Positions 36,539 through 45,322 of a DNA stretch of 64,000 nucleotides are shown one piece after another. Where the stretch lies: positions 1 through 64,000 of the forward strand of contig NZ_RJJR01000008.1 in assembly GCF_003721595.1 (NCBI RefSeq), read 5' to 3'. Position numbers and translations under genes: made by a program. The notes beneath the pieces were generated by a model. That model did not search any database and was not told where the DNA came from. It was given only the letters and a program-made list of their open reading frames with translations. Origin of the DNA: Hanamia caeni. GTDB taxonomy: Bacteria; Bacteroidota; Bacteroidia; Chitinophagales; Chitinophagaceae. Each line of letters opens with the position of its first letter. The first letter of the stretch is position 1.

Positions 36539-36994
36539 ATGAAAAGTAAAAAATCAATCCTTTCCTTAGCTATTGTGTGTGCATTTGTTTTTGCAGCTTG
36601 CAAGAAAACAGATAACGGGCCATCACTTACGCCCGCTCAAAAGGCGCTTACCGGCAGAGTATGGCAATTGCAAACACTGACCGTTCCTTTTACGAGCGAC
36701 CCAACTAAAGACAGCTCCATCATTCAATCCTGCGCAGACAGCGCCTTGCTGGCTTTTGATTATTATGGACAATTTCAATTTGCGGACCGTTCAAAAAATG
36801 GTTGTGACTCGTCAGCCGTGCCTTACGACAAGGGAATTTGGGCAATTTCTTCTGACAATGATAGCTTGCTGTTAAAAGGAACAAGAACTTTTGCATGGAA
36901 ATTGGAAAAGCTAAACGATACTTTAATTGTGGCAACATTTAAAGACAGCGTGTCTCCTACAGAACATTGGCTGAAAAAGATTACATTAAAATAG
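36539..36994 (+). CDS. Lipocalin-like small lipoprotein
   Basis: A 151-residue lipoprotein (FVFAAC, Cys21, followed by KKTDNG). After a short linker the body shows eight or so alternating strands beginning LTGRVWQLQTLTV and ending EHWLKKITLK, the pattern of the lipocalin-like proteins common in Bacteroidota. Function unknown. It stands alone, 184 bp after the DeoR gene, and is followed by a large hairpin. Confidence 0.75.
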   Translation: MKSKKSILSLAIVCAFVFAACKKTDNGPSLTPAQKALTGRVWQLQTLTVPFTSDPTKDSSIIQSCADSALLAFDYYGQFQFADRSKNGCDSSAVPYDKGIWAISSDNDSLLLKGTRTFAWKLEKLNDTLIVATFKDSVSPTEHWLKKITLK

Positions 36995-37006
36995 GTAACC
37001 TCCGGG

Positions 37007-37055
37007 ATAACGCCGGAACGAAAATGTTAAGACAAATTTGACATTCCGGCGTTAT
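37007..37055 (+). terminator. Long-loop hairpin after the lipocalin-like gene
   Basis: ATAACGCCGGAA pairs perfectly with TTCCGGCGTTAT (12 bp) across a 25-nt loop, 12 bp past the stop codon. Only four T follow the stem, so it may be a terminator of modest strength or a regulatory hairpin before the sigma factor gene. Confidence 0.5.
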
Positions 37056-37099
37056 TTTACACCGATCAAAATATAACCTTTGCAAAATTTGCTTTTTCC

Positions 37100-37639
37100 T
37101 TGCGGCAACATGAATTAAACGATATAATTTCTGCCTGTAAAACGAACAACTCCATAGCCCAGGAAAGGCTATACAAGCATTATTTTGCCCTGATGTATTC
37201 GATATGCAAAAGCTATTCTGAAAACCAGCAAACCATCATCAGCCTTGTTAATGAAGGTTTTTTGAAAATATTCATGAATATCAATTCTTTCGATACCAAC
37301 AAAGGGAATTTTGAAGGCTGGGCAAAAAAAATAGTAACCAATACGGCTATTGATTATGCACGCTCTGCAAAAAATAAAAGTAATTTTTTGCAGCTCGAAA
37401 ATGAGGAGCCGCTGCATAACGCTTTGAGCGAAAAGCCAACGAGACATATTGAAGAAGAAGTGTTGTTTTTAATAAAAAAGATGCCGCCGGTAACGCAGCA
37501 GGTATTTTCAATGCACGTTTTTAAAGGATACTCTCACAGGGAAATTGCTGAAATACTGAATATAGCAGAAAGTACTTCAAGATGGCATGTGTCTGAAGCA
37601 AGAAAAAATCTGAAGCAGCAGGCTCATAAAATTTTTTAA
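37100..37639 (+). CDS. ECF-type RNA polymerase sigma factor
   Basis: A 179-residue sigma-70 family protein with only regions 2 and 4. Region 2 covers about residues 20-95 (GNFEGWAKKIVTNTAIDYAR) and region 4 about 120-175 (KGYSHREIAEILNIAESTSR, an HTH). The frame begins with TTG and no ATG is available at a suitable place; a TAACCTTTG element sits 27 bp before it. The downstream gene starts 1 bp after the stop and encodes a membrane protein, the expected position of an anti-sigma factor. Confidence 0.92.
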   Translation: MRQHELNDIISACKTNNSIAQERLYKHYFALMYSICKSYSENQQTIISLVNEGFLKIFMNINSFDTNKGNFEGWAKKIVTNTAIDYARSAKNKSNFLQLENEEPLHNALSEKPTRHIEEEVLFLIKKMPPVTQQVFSMHVFKGYSHREIAEILNIAESTSRWHVSEARKNLKQQAHKIF

Positions 37640-37640
37640 A

Positions 37641-38879
37641 ATGGAAAACAATAAAAAACATATTGACGAAATGCAAAAGCTGGCCGAAGAAGGCTGGAAG
37701 CAAATGCACGAAACCTTGCGTCAGCATGGCCTCACTTCTGATATAGTTCCCAGTTCCACCTCAAAAAAAAGAATATTTTTTTTATCACTTGCCGCCTGCC
37801 TGGTTTTATTTTTTATTATTTATATTCCTTACAAACTGAATCATAACACACTTTTAAACATACGCCTGCAAACAAATTATTCATCTTCATTACAAAATTC
37901 ATCTTCATCACAAAAAAAGTATGAACCGGTTCAAAGCAATAGCAATGCAATTTCTTATGAACGCAAAAAGGCGACACCGCTAAGCGTTCAGCAAAAATTC
38001 CGGTTGCATCAAAAAATCAATGGTGAATATTTAAAATTCCAGGAAAAGCAAATTTCCGAAGCGCTTCAAAATGAAAAAAGATATTTCCTTGAAAAGTTTA
38101 CAATGGAAAAGCCTGAACCGGTTAAAATGCAACCATGCGACAACATTATTGATCCAACAAGTGAAATAGAAAAAACACTACCTGTCCAGAAAAGAACGGA
38201 AAAACCGGCAGCAAAAAAAGTGAAAGTATTTGCGGGCGCAGGGATTAATATATCACCTGCCACACATGATATTCCGCAATCATTTAATTTGAAAAACTGG
38301 AACGTGCATCCTTCGGTAACGGTGGTGATTCCGCTGTGGCAAAAATTTAGCGTTCATACGGGTTTATCAGCATTTTCAACCATCAGTGGAAAAGAAGTAA
38401 GTACTAAAGAGAAAGAGCTTGTTTCGAATCTAAGCCCTGATGTATACTACAATATAAAAACTACCAGCATCGTAAAAGCTTCCTATTTTGACCTGCCGGT
38501 AACGCTTCACTATTCAATAAATAAAAATTGGTCTGTGGGAAGCGGCCTGCAACTTTCGAGATTAAATAAAGTAAAAATCAAAGAAGAAAAAGAAAGTTTT
38601 GGTTATAATAACACCTTGTATGCTGCTACAGTAGACCAATACAATGCTTCTCCAATGATTGCCAGGGCTGCATTTCAAAAGAAACTGGAAATTAAAAAAA
38701 TTGATCCGCGCTTTATCTTAGAAACTAATTTTGAAAAAGGCTCGTTTCTTTTTTCAGCAGGGTATTATTATAGCCTGGATAAAACAATCATTTTAAAAGA
38801 CGGCTATAACAGCAGCCATCAATATAGAAATGAATATTTCAAGTTAGGACTTCAATACAGGATTTGCGGAGGCAAATAA
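37641..38879 (+). CDS. Anti-sigma-like membrane protein fused to an outer-membrane-type barrel
   Basis: A 412-residue protein. Residues 1-43 are a charged cytoplasmic-type segment (EMQKLAEEGWKQMHETLRQH), 44-63 a single TM helix (IFFLSLAACLVLFFIIYIPY), about 65-195 a Ser/Lys/Glu-rich linker, and about 196-412 a beta-rich domain (VKVFAGAGINISPATHD; SYFDLPVTLHYSINKNWSVG) like the outer_membrane_beta-barrel families of Bacteroidota. Coupled to the sigma gene by 1 bp, the N-terminal part is in the position of an anti-sigma factor. No secretion signal precedes the barrel part except the internal TM helix. Family naming is uncertain; the architecture is seen directly. Confidence 0.7.
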   Translation: MENNKKHIDEMQKLAEEGWKQMHETLRQHGLTSDIVPSSTSKKRIFFLSLAACLVLFFIIYIPYKLNHNTLLNIRLQTNYSSSLQNSSSSQKKYEPVQSNSNAISYERKKATPLSVQQKFRLHQKINGEYLKFQEKQISEALQNEKRYFLEKFTMEKPEPVKMQPCDNIIDPTSEIEKTLPVQKRTEKPAAKKVKVFAGAGINISPATHDIPQSFNLKNWNVHPSVTVVIPLWQKFSVHTGLSAFSTISGKEVSTKEKELVSNLSPDVYYNIKTTSIVKASYFDLPVTLHYSINKNWSVGSGLQLSRLNKVKIKEEKESFGYNNTLYAATVDQYNASPMIARAAFQKKLEIKKIDPRFILETNFEKGSFLFSAGYYYSLDKTIILKDGYNSSHQYRNEYFKLGLQYRICGGK

Positions 38880-39049
38880 AAATTCTTTTAAAAGATTATT
38901 TCAAATTGCTCTTCGCTCACATAATGGTGGGTTCATTTTTATCTAACCTCCATGCTTTTTTGTAAAGGTCTCTTGCTACGTTAAGCCATTTTTGTTTGCG
39001 ATCATCTTTATTCCCAAACTATCTTTTATCTGCTGATTAGAAATTTGGC
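38880..39049 (-). other. Gene-free stretch with a possible decayed coding remnant
   Basis: Downstream of the small antitoxin-like gene the minus strand can be read, with one frame change, as a short peptide ending KKAWRLDKNEPTIM before a stop. The segment has no start codon and no recognised family. It may be what remains of a toxin or DNA-binding partner, or chance. Confidence 0.2.
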
Positions 39050-39292
39050 TTATTTTCTGTATGCCCGCCTTGATCCTGCTTCCATTTCTTCAAGCGTGAT
39101 ACCTTTTACCTCGCCACTTTCCATTTCTGAAAAACGGCTATTCATTTCAGCAACATAGACGTCATCATCCCACCACGGTTCTTCACGGGCAAAAGTCTTT
39201 ATCACATTTAGCACAGCTTCTTTTTGCGGCACAGTTAACTGGCCTAAATACCGCGTAATTTCTTTATCTAATGTTTTTAGAGTTTGCATCAA
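39050..39292 (-). CDS. Addiction-module antitoxin-like protein (orphan)
   Basis: An 80-residue protein whose centre WWDDDVYVAEMNSRFSEMES and following GITLEEM match the layout of the antitoxin at 54.2-54.6 kb (CWEDEVFIAELERREKEYLN, then TFKET). Both fit the ParE-partner antitoxins common in Bacteroidota. No intact toxin gene follows within 170 bp, so it looks orphaned. Confidence 0.65.
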   Translation of the reverse strand: MMQTLKTLDKEITRYLGQLTVPQKEAVLNVIKTFAREEPWWDDDVYVAEMNSRFSEMESGEVKGITLEEMEAGSRRAYRK

Positions 39293-39385
39293 TTATTAGG
39301 TTTGAAACAAATTTACTTTTAAATTTTTACTCCGGGTGTTGACCTGTTCTCATTCGAAATTTGCACAATCAATAAAAAAAATATT

Positions 39386-40027
39386 TCACAATAATTCATC
39401 AATTTTCACAAAACCATATCCCTTCGATTTTAATTCAGTTATCAATTCCGGCAGTTTGAAATAAAATTTATCCGTCCTTTTTGGATCAGTACCGATATGA
39501 ACGAGCAGGATAAATCCATTTAACCCATTGGTTGATTCTTTTTCATATTGCAAAATAGAATCCATTATCGCCGTGCTGCTAAAATATCTTTTTCCCATTT
39601 CGGGAAATGTATAATCTGCATTGCTGTAAGTGCCCGGCGTAAAATTAACGAGTTGCAATCCCAAATTCTGTGTCCATGCGGAAACAGAATCGTTGTACCA
39701 TTCAAATGCGGGTAAGTAGTAGTGCGCCTGTTTTTTTTCAATTCCCCATTTTGCCAATTCTTTGTAAGCATTATTTAAATCGTCAGTAAATTGTTTTTGT
39801 GTTACTAATAGGCTATCTCTTTTTACCCAATCGCAATACAGGATATGCTTATCAGAATGAGAGCCCATGTAGTTCCCGTTTTTAATCAATTGCTTAATTG
39901 TCTTTTTAAAACTTTTGTTCCTGTAAAAATTTCCGGTTAGAAAAAAAGAGCCATGTATATTTTCTTTCTTTAAAGTTTTTACGATAAACTTTCCGCCGTC
40001 TCCGAAACTATCTCCGGTAAAAACCAA
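39386..40027 (-). CDS. Polysaccharide deacetylase-like domain, probably the C-terminal part of the upstream GH9 enzyme
   Basis: A NodB-fold domain with VFTGDSFGDGGKFI at the first metal-site position, the HSxxH pair in GSHSDKH, and VHIGT near the end; the classical TFDDGP and R-x-P-Y motifs are altered. No ATG or GTG lies between the previous in-frame stop (40108) and the first conserved residues; the listed start is a TTG inside a core strand (KKIALVFTG). The open frame runs back into the A11 tract at the end of the GH9 gene, so this is best read as the second half of a GH9-deacetylase protein broken by one base. No signal peptide of its own. Confidence 0.75.
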   Translation of the reverse strand: MVFTGDSFGDGGKFIVKTLKKENIHGSFFLTGNFYRNKSFKKTIKQLIKNGNYMGSHSDKHILYCDWVKRDSLLVTQKQFTDDLNNAYKELAKWGIEKKQAHYYLPAFEWYNDSVSAWTQNLGLQLVNFTPGTYSNADYTFPEMGKRYFSSTAIMDSILQYEKESTNGLNGFILLVHIGTDPKRTDKFYFKLPELITELKSKGYGFVKIDELL

Positions 40028-40077
40028 CGCTATCTTTTTTAAAGTAGTATCGCCGCGGATAATGCCGCCGTAAGAAA

Positions 40078-41925
40078 TTATTTTATTTTTTTTTTTGAAA
40101 GCTCTTTAGCCTCGGCTTCCCTGGCAGCTAATAAATAAACCAAAGAAGCAGTTCCATCCATAGTTGGTTCGTTGCTGCTATAATCGCCGTAGTCGTCATG
40201 ATAAACGGCGAGGTCACTTTGAAAAGCTGCATATTCATCAGGCTCATGCAATGAAATGCCAATCAGATTTTTATAGATAGCTGTATAAACCGGGCCATCC
40301 ACCAATCCACCATAAATCGGATAATGGCCGATATGTGTAAACGCAGAATGTGGATCCGCAGGCGTATCGCCCCACGAAGGCAATCCATAAACCATGCTTG
40401 TTCCCCACGGATTGCAGCCGAATAGCCAGTCAATATTTGCCTGTGCCAATTCGCTAAAACTATTGTCGCCACTAAGTTTTTGATACCACAAACATTGGAT
40501 AGCAAAAGAAGTGGTGAGATTATTGCTGCACCAGATAAACGGCACACCGCGATAAAATGCGTTTTCCTTTGCGCGCTTCCACACATCTTCAATCCCCTGT
40601 TTATAGTAACTGACAATCGAATCTTTTTTACTTCCTTTCAATTGCTTTGCAAGCTCGTAATGGCCGAGATTTATGAAAGGATAATATTGGTAATGGTTGG
40701 CGGTATCACGATAAAACCAAGGAGTAACTTTTTCATCCTGCGAGTATTTAAAGGAAGAATCCAGCAGGTTTTTGAACTTTTTATTTTTAAAATATTTCTG
40801 CGAATTAGAGAGCGATGCAAAGCCCAGTTCCATATCATCGGTCCAGTTATCTTCTGCATAAATGTAAGGCGACACAACAGAAACAGTTTGCGTAACGCCC
40901 GGTTTTATCAGTGCATAATTGATAGCAGAATACGCATGATTGATTAAGTTTTTTGCATAACCCGGATTGGTTTTATCAAATAAAACCGCGCCCAAAGAAA
41001 AGGCGCTTCCAAACTTTGCCGCCGTAGAACTTGTGCCAGTTGTGTGATTCATAAATTTACCTCTCTGCTGCGGCAACCCGTTTATAAAATAGACCGGACG
41101 CTCATAGCCTTTGCCATAAAAAGAATCTTCTTTCGGGATGCGCATGCCCTGGTGGTCGCGGTCATCGCCAAGCTGGTTGAACATCCAATCCGGTTTCGGG
41201 TGCATTTTCAATAACCAATCTAATCCCCATTTTGCTTCATCCAACACATCCGCGATTCCATTTTTCCCGTCCAATCCATTCGCTTCTTTTTTGTCAGTAA
41301 ATACATCGGGGAAATCGCGGTATGCGGCCAGCAAATGATAGGTTGCGTTGGCAGAAGTGGTTGAATATTGCAGATAGTCAGAAGCATCGTGCCAGCCACC
41401 CACTACATTGATGTAAGTGCTGTCGGGCATTGGGCCATACATCGTGTAGCCATCATGTGTATGACAGGAATCTTTCAAAAAAGGATTGAAGCCGCTTCGC
41501 TGCTGGCGCAAATAAAAAAGACAGAAATCGGCGGTTCCTTTGTAAACATCTGCATTAATTTTAAAAGCCGGCGAAACGGCATTTCCCGCTTTTAGAAAAT
41601 ATTTTCCAGGTTTATTAAAAGAAGAAAAATTAAGACGGTAAGTATTGGTAAAAGGCCCATAAGCGCCAAAAGATTTTCCTGCCTCGTCTTTATATACACT
41701 GTTTCCGGAAGCAGAATCAATAAGCTCAAAAGTTTTAATCGGTGAATCATCTTTACTGCACCAAACTGCCACCTTAATCCCATTGGGCGTGTATCCCAAT
41801 TGATTAATCCTTATCCATTGATTTGAATTTTGCTTAGCTGAAAAAGAAAAAATAAATCCAATGCATAAAAAAAGTAAAATAATTTTTATAAAAGAAAATC
41901 GATTGTAAAAAAGTTTTTTAATCAT
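40078..41925 (-). CDS. Glycoside hydrolase family 9 protein
   Basis: A 615-residue exported enzyme. A hydrophobic signal (about 12-30) is followed by the CelD-type N-terminal Ig-like domain (WIRINQLGYTPNGIKVAVW) and an (alpha/alpha)6 barrel with the catalytic-base region GGWHDASDYLQYS and the proton-donor region DDYGDYSSNEPTMDGTASLV. GH9 is known mainly for endoglucanases, but bacterial exo-beta-glucosaminidases also belong to it; nagA next door makes a chito-oligosaccharide substrate plausible. The gene ends ELSKKKIK at a run of eleven A, beyond which the deacetylase frame continues with a -1 shift. Confidence 0.9.
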   Translation of the reverse strand: MIKKLFYNRFSFIKIILLFLCIGFIFSFSAKQNSNQWIRINQLGYTPNGIKVAVWCSKDDSPIKTFELIDSASGNSVYKDEAGKSFGAYGPFTNTYRLNFSSFNKPGKYFLKAGNAVSPAFKINADVYKGTADFCLFYLRQQRSGFNPFLKDSCHTHDGYTMYGPMPDSTYINVVGGWHDASDYLQYSTTSANATYHLLAAYRDFPDVFTDKKEANGLDGKNGIADVLDEAKWGLDWLLKMHPKPDWMFNQLGDDRDHQGMRIPKEDSFYGKGYERPVYFINGLPQQRGKFMNHTTGTSSTAAKFGSAFSLGAVLFDKTNPGYAKNLINHAYSAINYALIKPGVTQTVSVVSPYIYAEDNWTDDMELGFASLSNSQKYFKNKKFKNLLDSSFKYSQDEKVTPWFYRDTANHYQYYPFINLGHYELAKQLKGSKKDSIVSYYKQGIEDVWKRAKENAFYRGVPFIWCSNNLTTSFAIQCLWYQKLSGDNSFSELAQANIDWLFGCNPWGTSMVYGLPSWGDTPADPHSAFTHIGHYPIYGGLVDGPVYTAIYKNLIGISLHEPDEYAAFQSDLAVYHDDYGDYSSNEPTMDGTASLVYLLAAREAEAKELSKKKIK

Positions 41926-42023
41926 AATTCAGGCATTATTTATGACTTGCAAATTGTAAAATAAAAATCTGTATTATTTGTTCGTTGACCCGTTAAACCT
42001 CAACTAAGAGCTTTTATTTTCTT

Positions 42024-43136
42024 TTAATAAGTAGAAATTACTTCGCCATTTAGCACTGTATATTTTGGTTGAAAATCTTCTGAAAAGATAGTCAGGTTTG
42101 CCTTATGCCCGGGTTCAATTTTACCTCTGTCTAAAAGCCTCATCACTTGGGCAGGATAGGTAGAAGCCATGCGCAACGCCTCATCCAAAGGAATTTCAGC
42201 ATGCTCCACACAATTCTCAACGGCCTTTAGCAACGTTAATTTAGAACCTGACAAAGTTCCGTCGGGAAGGGTAAAACGGTCCTTTTTTTCTACGTGTTGG
42301 TATGGCCCTTCAGCAACCGGCACCACGGCATCAGTAATGAGGAACAATCTATCTCCCATTATTTTCTTACTGATTTTGAGCGCATTAAAATCCACATGAA
42401 TTCCGTCGGCAATAATGCTTGCATACGCATTTTTAGAAAGGTAAATCGCACCAGGCAATCCTGTATCACGGTGATGCATAGACGACATTGCGTTAAACAA
42501 ATGTGTTGTGGTAGTAATACCGCTGGCATAACCTTTAACGGCTTCTTCAAATGTTGCATTGCTGTGGCCTGCAGAAACGACTACACCATTTTCAAGCAGC
42601 AATTTTATAATTTCTTCATCTACCATTTCGGGTGCGAGTGTCATTATCTTTAGCGCACCATCAGCTGCTTCTAATAATTCTTCTACTTCTTTTCTTTCCG
42701 CGCGTTTAATATATTCAGGAATGTGCGCACCGCGTTTTACAGGATTGAGATAAGGGCCTTCAAAATGCAAGCCCAACACAGCGGGATGGGGATTTTCATT
42801 TACCACTTTAATGGCTTCATGAAAAATCTGCATTGAATTAGTAGCAAGGGTAACATAAAAGCCTGTAGTGCCGACACTAAGCAGGCTTTCGGTCATGGAT
42901 TTTAAAGCGGGGGCCGAAGGCGAGTTAGAAAATAAAAACCCTCCTGCTCCATATATCTGGATATCAATTAAGCCGGGTGAAATAATACAACCTGTACAAT
43001 CAATTAATTTAGAATTTTCCGGAATTTTATCCTTTGCTGTAATCCCTTTTATTATATCATTTTCGATTACGAGCGCCCTTCCTTCTATTTTCTCTTTTCC
43101 GGTATATATTGTTGCGTTTAAAAAAGTTGTCACCAT
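42024..43136 (-). CDS. nagA: N-acetylglucosamine-6-phosphate deacetylase
   Basis: NagA removes acetate from GlcNAc-6-phosphate, feeding amino sugars to glycolysis or cell wall. The 370-residue amidohydrolase shows GLIDIQIYGAGG (metal region, about 55-66), LHFEGPYLNPVKRGAHIPEY (about 124-143), the metal His residues in SAGHSNATFEEA and TTTHLFNAMSSMHHRD, and the catalytic Asp in LITDAVVP. In family members the first metal pair is HxHG; here it is D-x-Q-x-Y-G, as in NagA proteins that keep only one metal. No nagB is next to it. It lies about 100 bp upstream of the GH9 gene on the same strand. Confidence 0.95.
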   Translation of the reverse strand: MVTTFLNATIYTGKEKIEGRALVIENDIIKGITAKDKIPENSKLIDCTGCIISPGLIDIQIYGAGGFLFSNSPSAPALKSMTESLLSVGTTGFYVTLATNSMQIFHEAIKVVNENPHPAVLGLHFEGPYLNPVKRGAHIPEYIKRAERKEVEELLEAADGALKIMTLAPEMVDEEIIKLLLENGVVVSAGHSNATFEEAVKGYASGITTTTHLFNAMSSMHHRDTGLPGAIYLSKNAYASIIADGIHVDFNALKISKKIMGDRLFLITDAVVPVAEGPYQHVEKKDRFTLPDGTLSGSKLTLLKAVENCVEHAEIPLDEALRMASTYPAQVMRLLDRGKIEPGHKANLTIFSEDFQPKYTVLNGEVISTY

Positions 43137-43455
43137 TTTCTGCTATTTGCTATGCCGAGAATAAGCCATTTTCAAAAATGTTAAAACTATAAATATGCAT
43201 GAAGACGCATATAAAATTAGGCATTTTTCGATTCTGATTTAAACATTTCATAATTCACTACTTATTTAGATAGATAGAAATTGTTTAATATCTTCAGAAA
43301 ATTGCGTAATTAAAAAAAATTATTGCAAATAAACGCAAATTCAATTTGAAATGACGTCTTTTTCCGACAAGCCTTGCCTCTGCTGGCTACGGGCAGCTTT
43401 TTTCAACTAAATTTGCTGAATCATCCTGTTGCAAAAACAGTAAATCTATTCTCAA
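43137..43455. other. Divergent intergenic region, nagA / pseudouridine synthase
   Basis: This 319-bp AT-rich gap contains no gene I can support. A TAAATTTG -7-like box lies near 43406 facing the pseudouridine synthase. The word AAACGCAAA near 43331 also occurs in the ROK/DeoR intergenic region. Confidence 0.4.
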
Positions 43456-44487
43456 ATGAGTCAGCAACCTTTCCAAAAATTTATCAATCCAAAAAATAAC
43501 GCTGCTGTAAAAGAAAAGCATAAGCAGGATAAGAAAAAAGCTAAAAAGCAAAGAGCAGCAGCAATTGAAAAACATTTTGAAGAAAAACGTGCCGCGCGAA
43601 CAAGAGGCTTTGAACAAAAACCGGTTTCAGCAAAAAATAATAAAAGGCAGAAATATCCCCGGGAGAAAACAGAAATCATCAATAAAAGTGCTTCTACTGG
43701 CGACGCAGAAAAAAAGAATTCAGCACATGCAGAGATGCCTTTGAATAAATTTCTTGCCCATTGCGGCGTCACTTCAAGGCGGGATGCCGTTCAGCTAATT
43801 ATTGACGGGAAGGTTACGGTAAATAAAAAAATAGTTACGCAGCCGGCATTTAAAGTAAATGAAAAGGATGATGTGGTTTACAATGGAAAAAAATTATTTG
43901 TTACCAAAAACCTGGTTTATATTTTACTGAACAAACCAAAAGATTATATCACCACAACAGATGATCCGCAGAATAGAAAAACTGTTTTACAACTTACCAA
44001 AAGTGCAACTGACCAGCGTATTTATCCCGTAGGACGGTTAGATAGAAACACTTCCGGGGTTTTACTGCTGACCAATGACGGCGAATTAACTCAAATGCTT
44101 ACTCATCCCAGCTTTAATATCAAGAAGGTATATGAGGTAAAATTGGACAAGCCGTTAACTAAAACAGATTTTGAAAAAATCTTAAATGGTTTCAAACTGG
44201 AAGACGGAGAAATTCACGCTGATGCACTCGCATATCCAGATGCAAGAGATAAATCAATTATCGGGATAGAGCTGCATAGCGGCAGAAACCGGATCGTACG
44301 GCGGATATTCGAATCACTGGGCTATGATGTTAAGGCGTTAGACAGAGTTATGTATGCCAATCTTACGAAGAAAAATGTGGAGCGGGGCAAGTGGCGATAT
44401 CTCGGCGAAAAAGAAATCCGCTTATTAAAATATATGAATCCGCAAAAAATGCAAAGGCGAAATAAGCCAGAAACAAACAGACCCTAA
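43456..44487 (+). CDS. rluB: RsuA/RluB-family 23S rRNA pseudouridine synthase
   Basis: A 343-residue synthase. A Lys/Ala/Glu-rich basic extension (about 1-95) precedes an S4 RNA-binding domain (about 96-140, LNKFLAHCGVTSRRDAVQLI) and the catalytic domain, with the Asp in VGRLDRNTSGVLLLTNDG. The catalytic domain matches RluB/RluE/RluF-type enzymes. The long basic extension, common in this phylum, may help bind RNA. The exact target uridine is not certain. A RluA-type synthase gene follows after 10 bp. Confidence 0.9.
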   Translation: MSQQPFQKFINPKNNAAVKEKHKQDKKKAKKQRAAAIEKHFEEKRAARTRGFEQKPVSAKNNKRQKYPREKTEIINKSASTGDAEKKNSAHAEMPLNKFLAHCGVTSRRDAVQLIIDGKVTVNKKIVTQPAFKVNEKDDVVYNGKKLFVTKNLVYILLNKPKDYITTTDDPQNRKTVLQLTKSATDQRIYPVGRLDRNTSGVLLLTNDGELTQMLTHPSFNIKKVYEVKLDKPLTKTDFEKILNGFKLEDGEIHADALAYPDARDKSIIGIELHSGRNRIVRRIFESLGYDVKALDRVMYANLTKKNVERGKWRYLGEKEIRLLKYMNPQKMQRRNKPETNRP

Positions 44488-44497
44488 ATCAGTAACC

Positions 44498-45223
44498 GTG
44501 AAAGGCCTTTCGATAATTTTTGAAAACGATGATTTCATTGCCGTAAATAAAGAACCAGGAATGCTCACCATTCCTGACAGGCATGATGATACACAAGTTT
44601 CCCTTTATAAAATTTTAACCCGGAAGTATGGCAAAATTTTTATTGTCCATCGTCTCGACAAAGATACCAGCGGCTTAATTCTTTTTGCAAAAAATGACAC
44701 CGCTCATAAATATCTTTCCCAACTATTTGAACGCAGGAAGATTGAAAAAAAATACCTCGGAATTGTTAGCGGAAGTATGCCCCAAATTGCAGGCTCTATC
44801 AATGAACCAATTGCTGAACATCCTGTAAAGAAAGGCCAGATGATAGTGAACCGAAAAGGGAAACCTTCGCTAACCAATTATAAGGTGGTGGAAGATTATG
44901 GTATTTATTCTTTGGTTGAATTTGAAATACAGACCGGAAGAACCCATCAAATACGTTTGCATACAAAAACCTTAGGGCACCCCATCATCTGTGACCCAAT
45001 TTATGGAAATGATAAACCCGTTTTACTTTCTTCTTTTAAAAAGAAATACAAATTGAGCCACGGCGATTTGGAAGAACGGCCCATCATCAGCCGCCTGGGA
45101 CTTCATTCGCACCGGTTGCATTTTAAAAATTATGATAACGAAGATTTTCTGCTTGAAGCGCCTTTGCCAAAAGATATGAAGGCGCTGCTGCAACAATTGA
45201 GGAAAAACAAACCTTCATCGTAA
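44498..45223 (+). CDS. RluA-family pseudouridine synthase
   Basis: A 241-residue enzyme starting with GTG. The RluA signature VHRLDKDTSGLILFAKND contains the catalytic Asp, and the C-terminal QTGRTHQIRLHTKTLGHPII is typical of the family. It lacks an S4 domain, unlike the upstream synthase. The two synthases form an operon; the target site (23S rRNA or tRNA) is not known. Confidence 0.92.
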   Translation: MKGLSIIFENDDFIAVNKEPGMLTIPDRHDDTQVSLYKILTRKYGKIFIVHRLDKDTSGLILFAKNDTAHKYLSQLFERRKIEKKYLGIVSGSMPQIAGSINEPIAEHPVKKGQMIVNRKGKPSLTNYKVVEDYGIYSLVEFEIQTGRTHQIRLHTKTLGHPIICDPIYGNDKPVLLSSFKKKYKLSHGDLEERPIISRLGLHSHRLHFKNYDNEDFLLEAPLPKDMKALLQQLRKNKPSS

Positions 45224-45264
45224 TAATATTTCGCCCCAACAGGTAACCAGCTTTCCGGAAACAC

Positions 45265-45296
45265 AAAAAAGGATACAGCATTCAAACGCTGTATCC
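45265..45296 (-). terminator. Rho-independent terminator after the peroxiredoxin gene
   Basis: A perfect 9-bp stem (GGATACAGC with GCTGTATCC), 8-nt loop and T6 on the minus strand, 27 bp beyond the peroxiredoxin stop. On the plus strand no T run follows, so it acts on the minus strand. Confidence 0.85.
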
Positions 45297-45322
45297 AATT
45301 CATCATAAGGCTAAATTAAATA

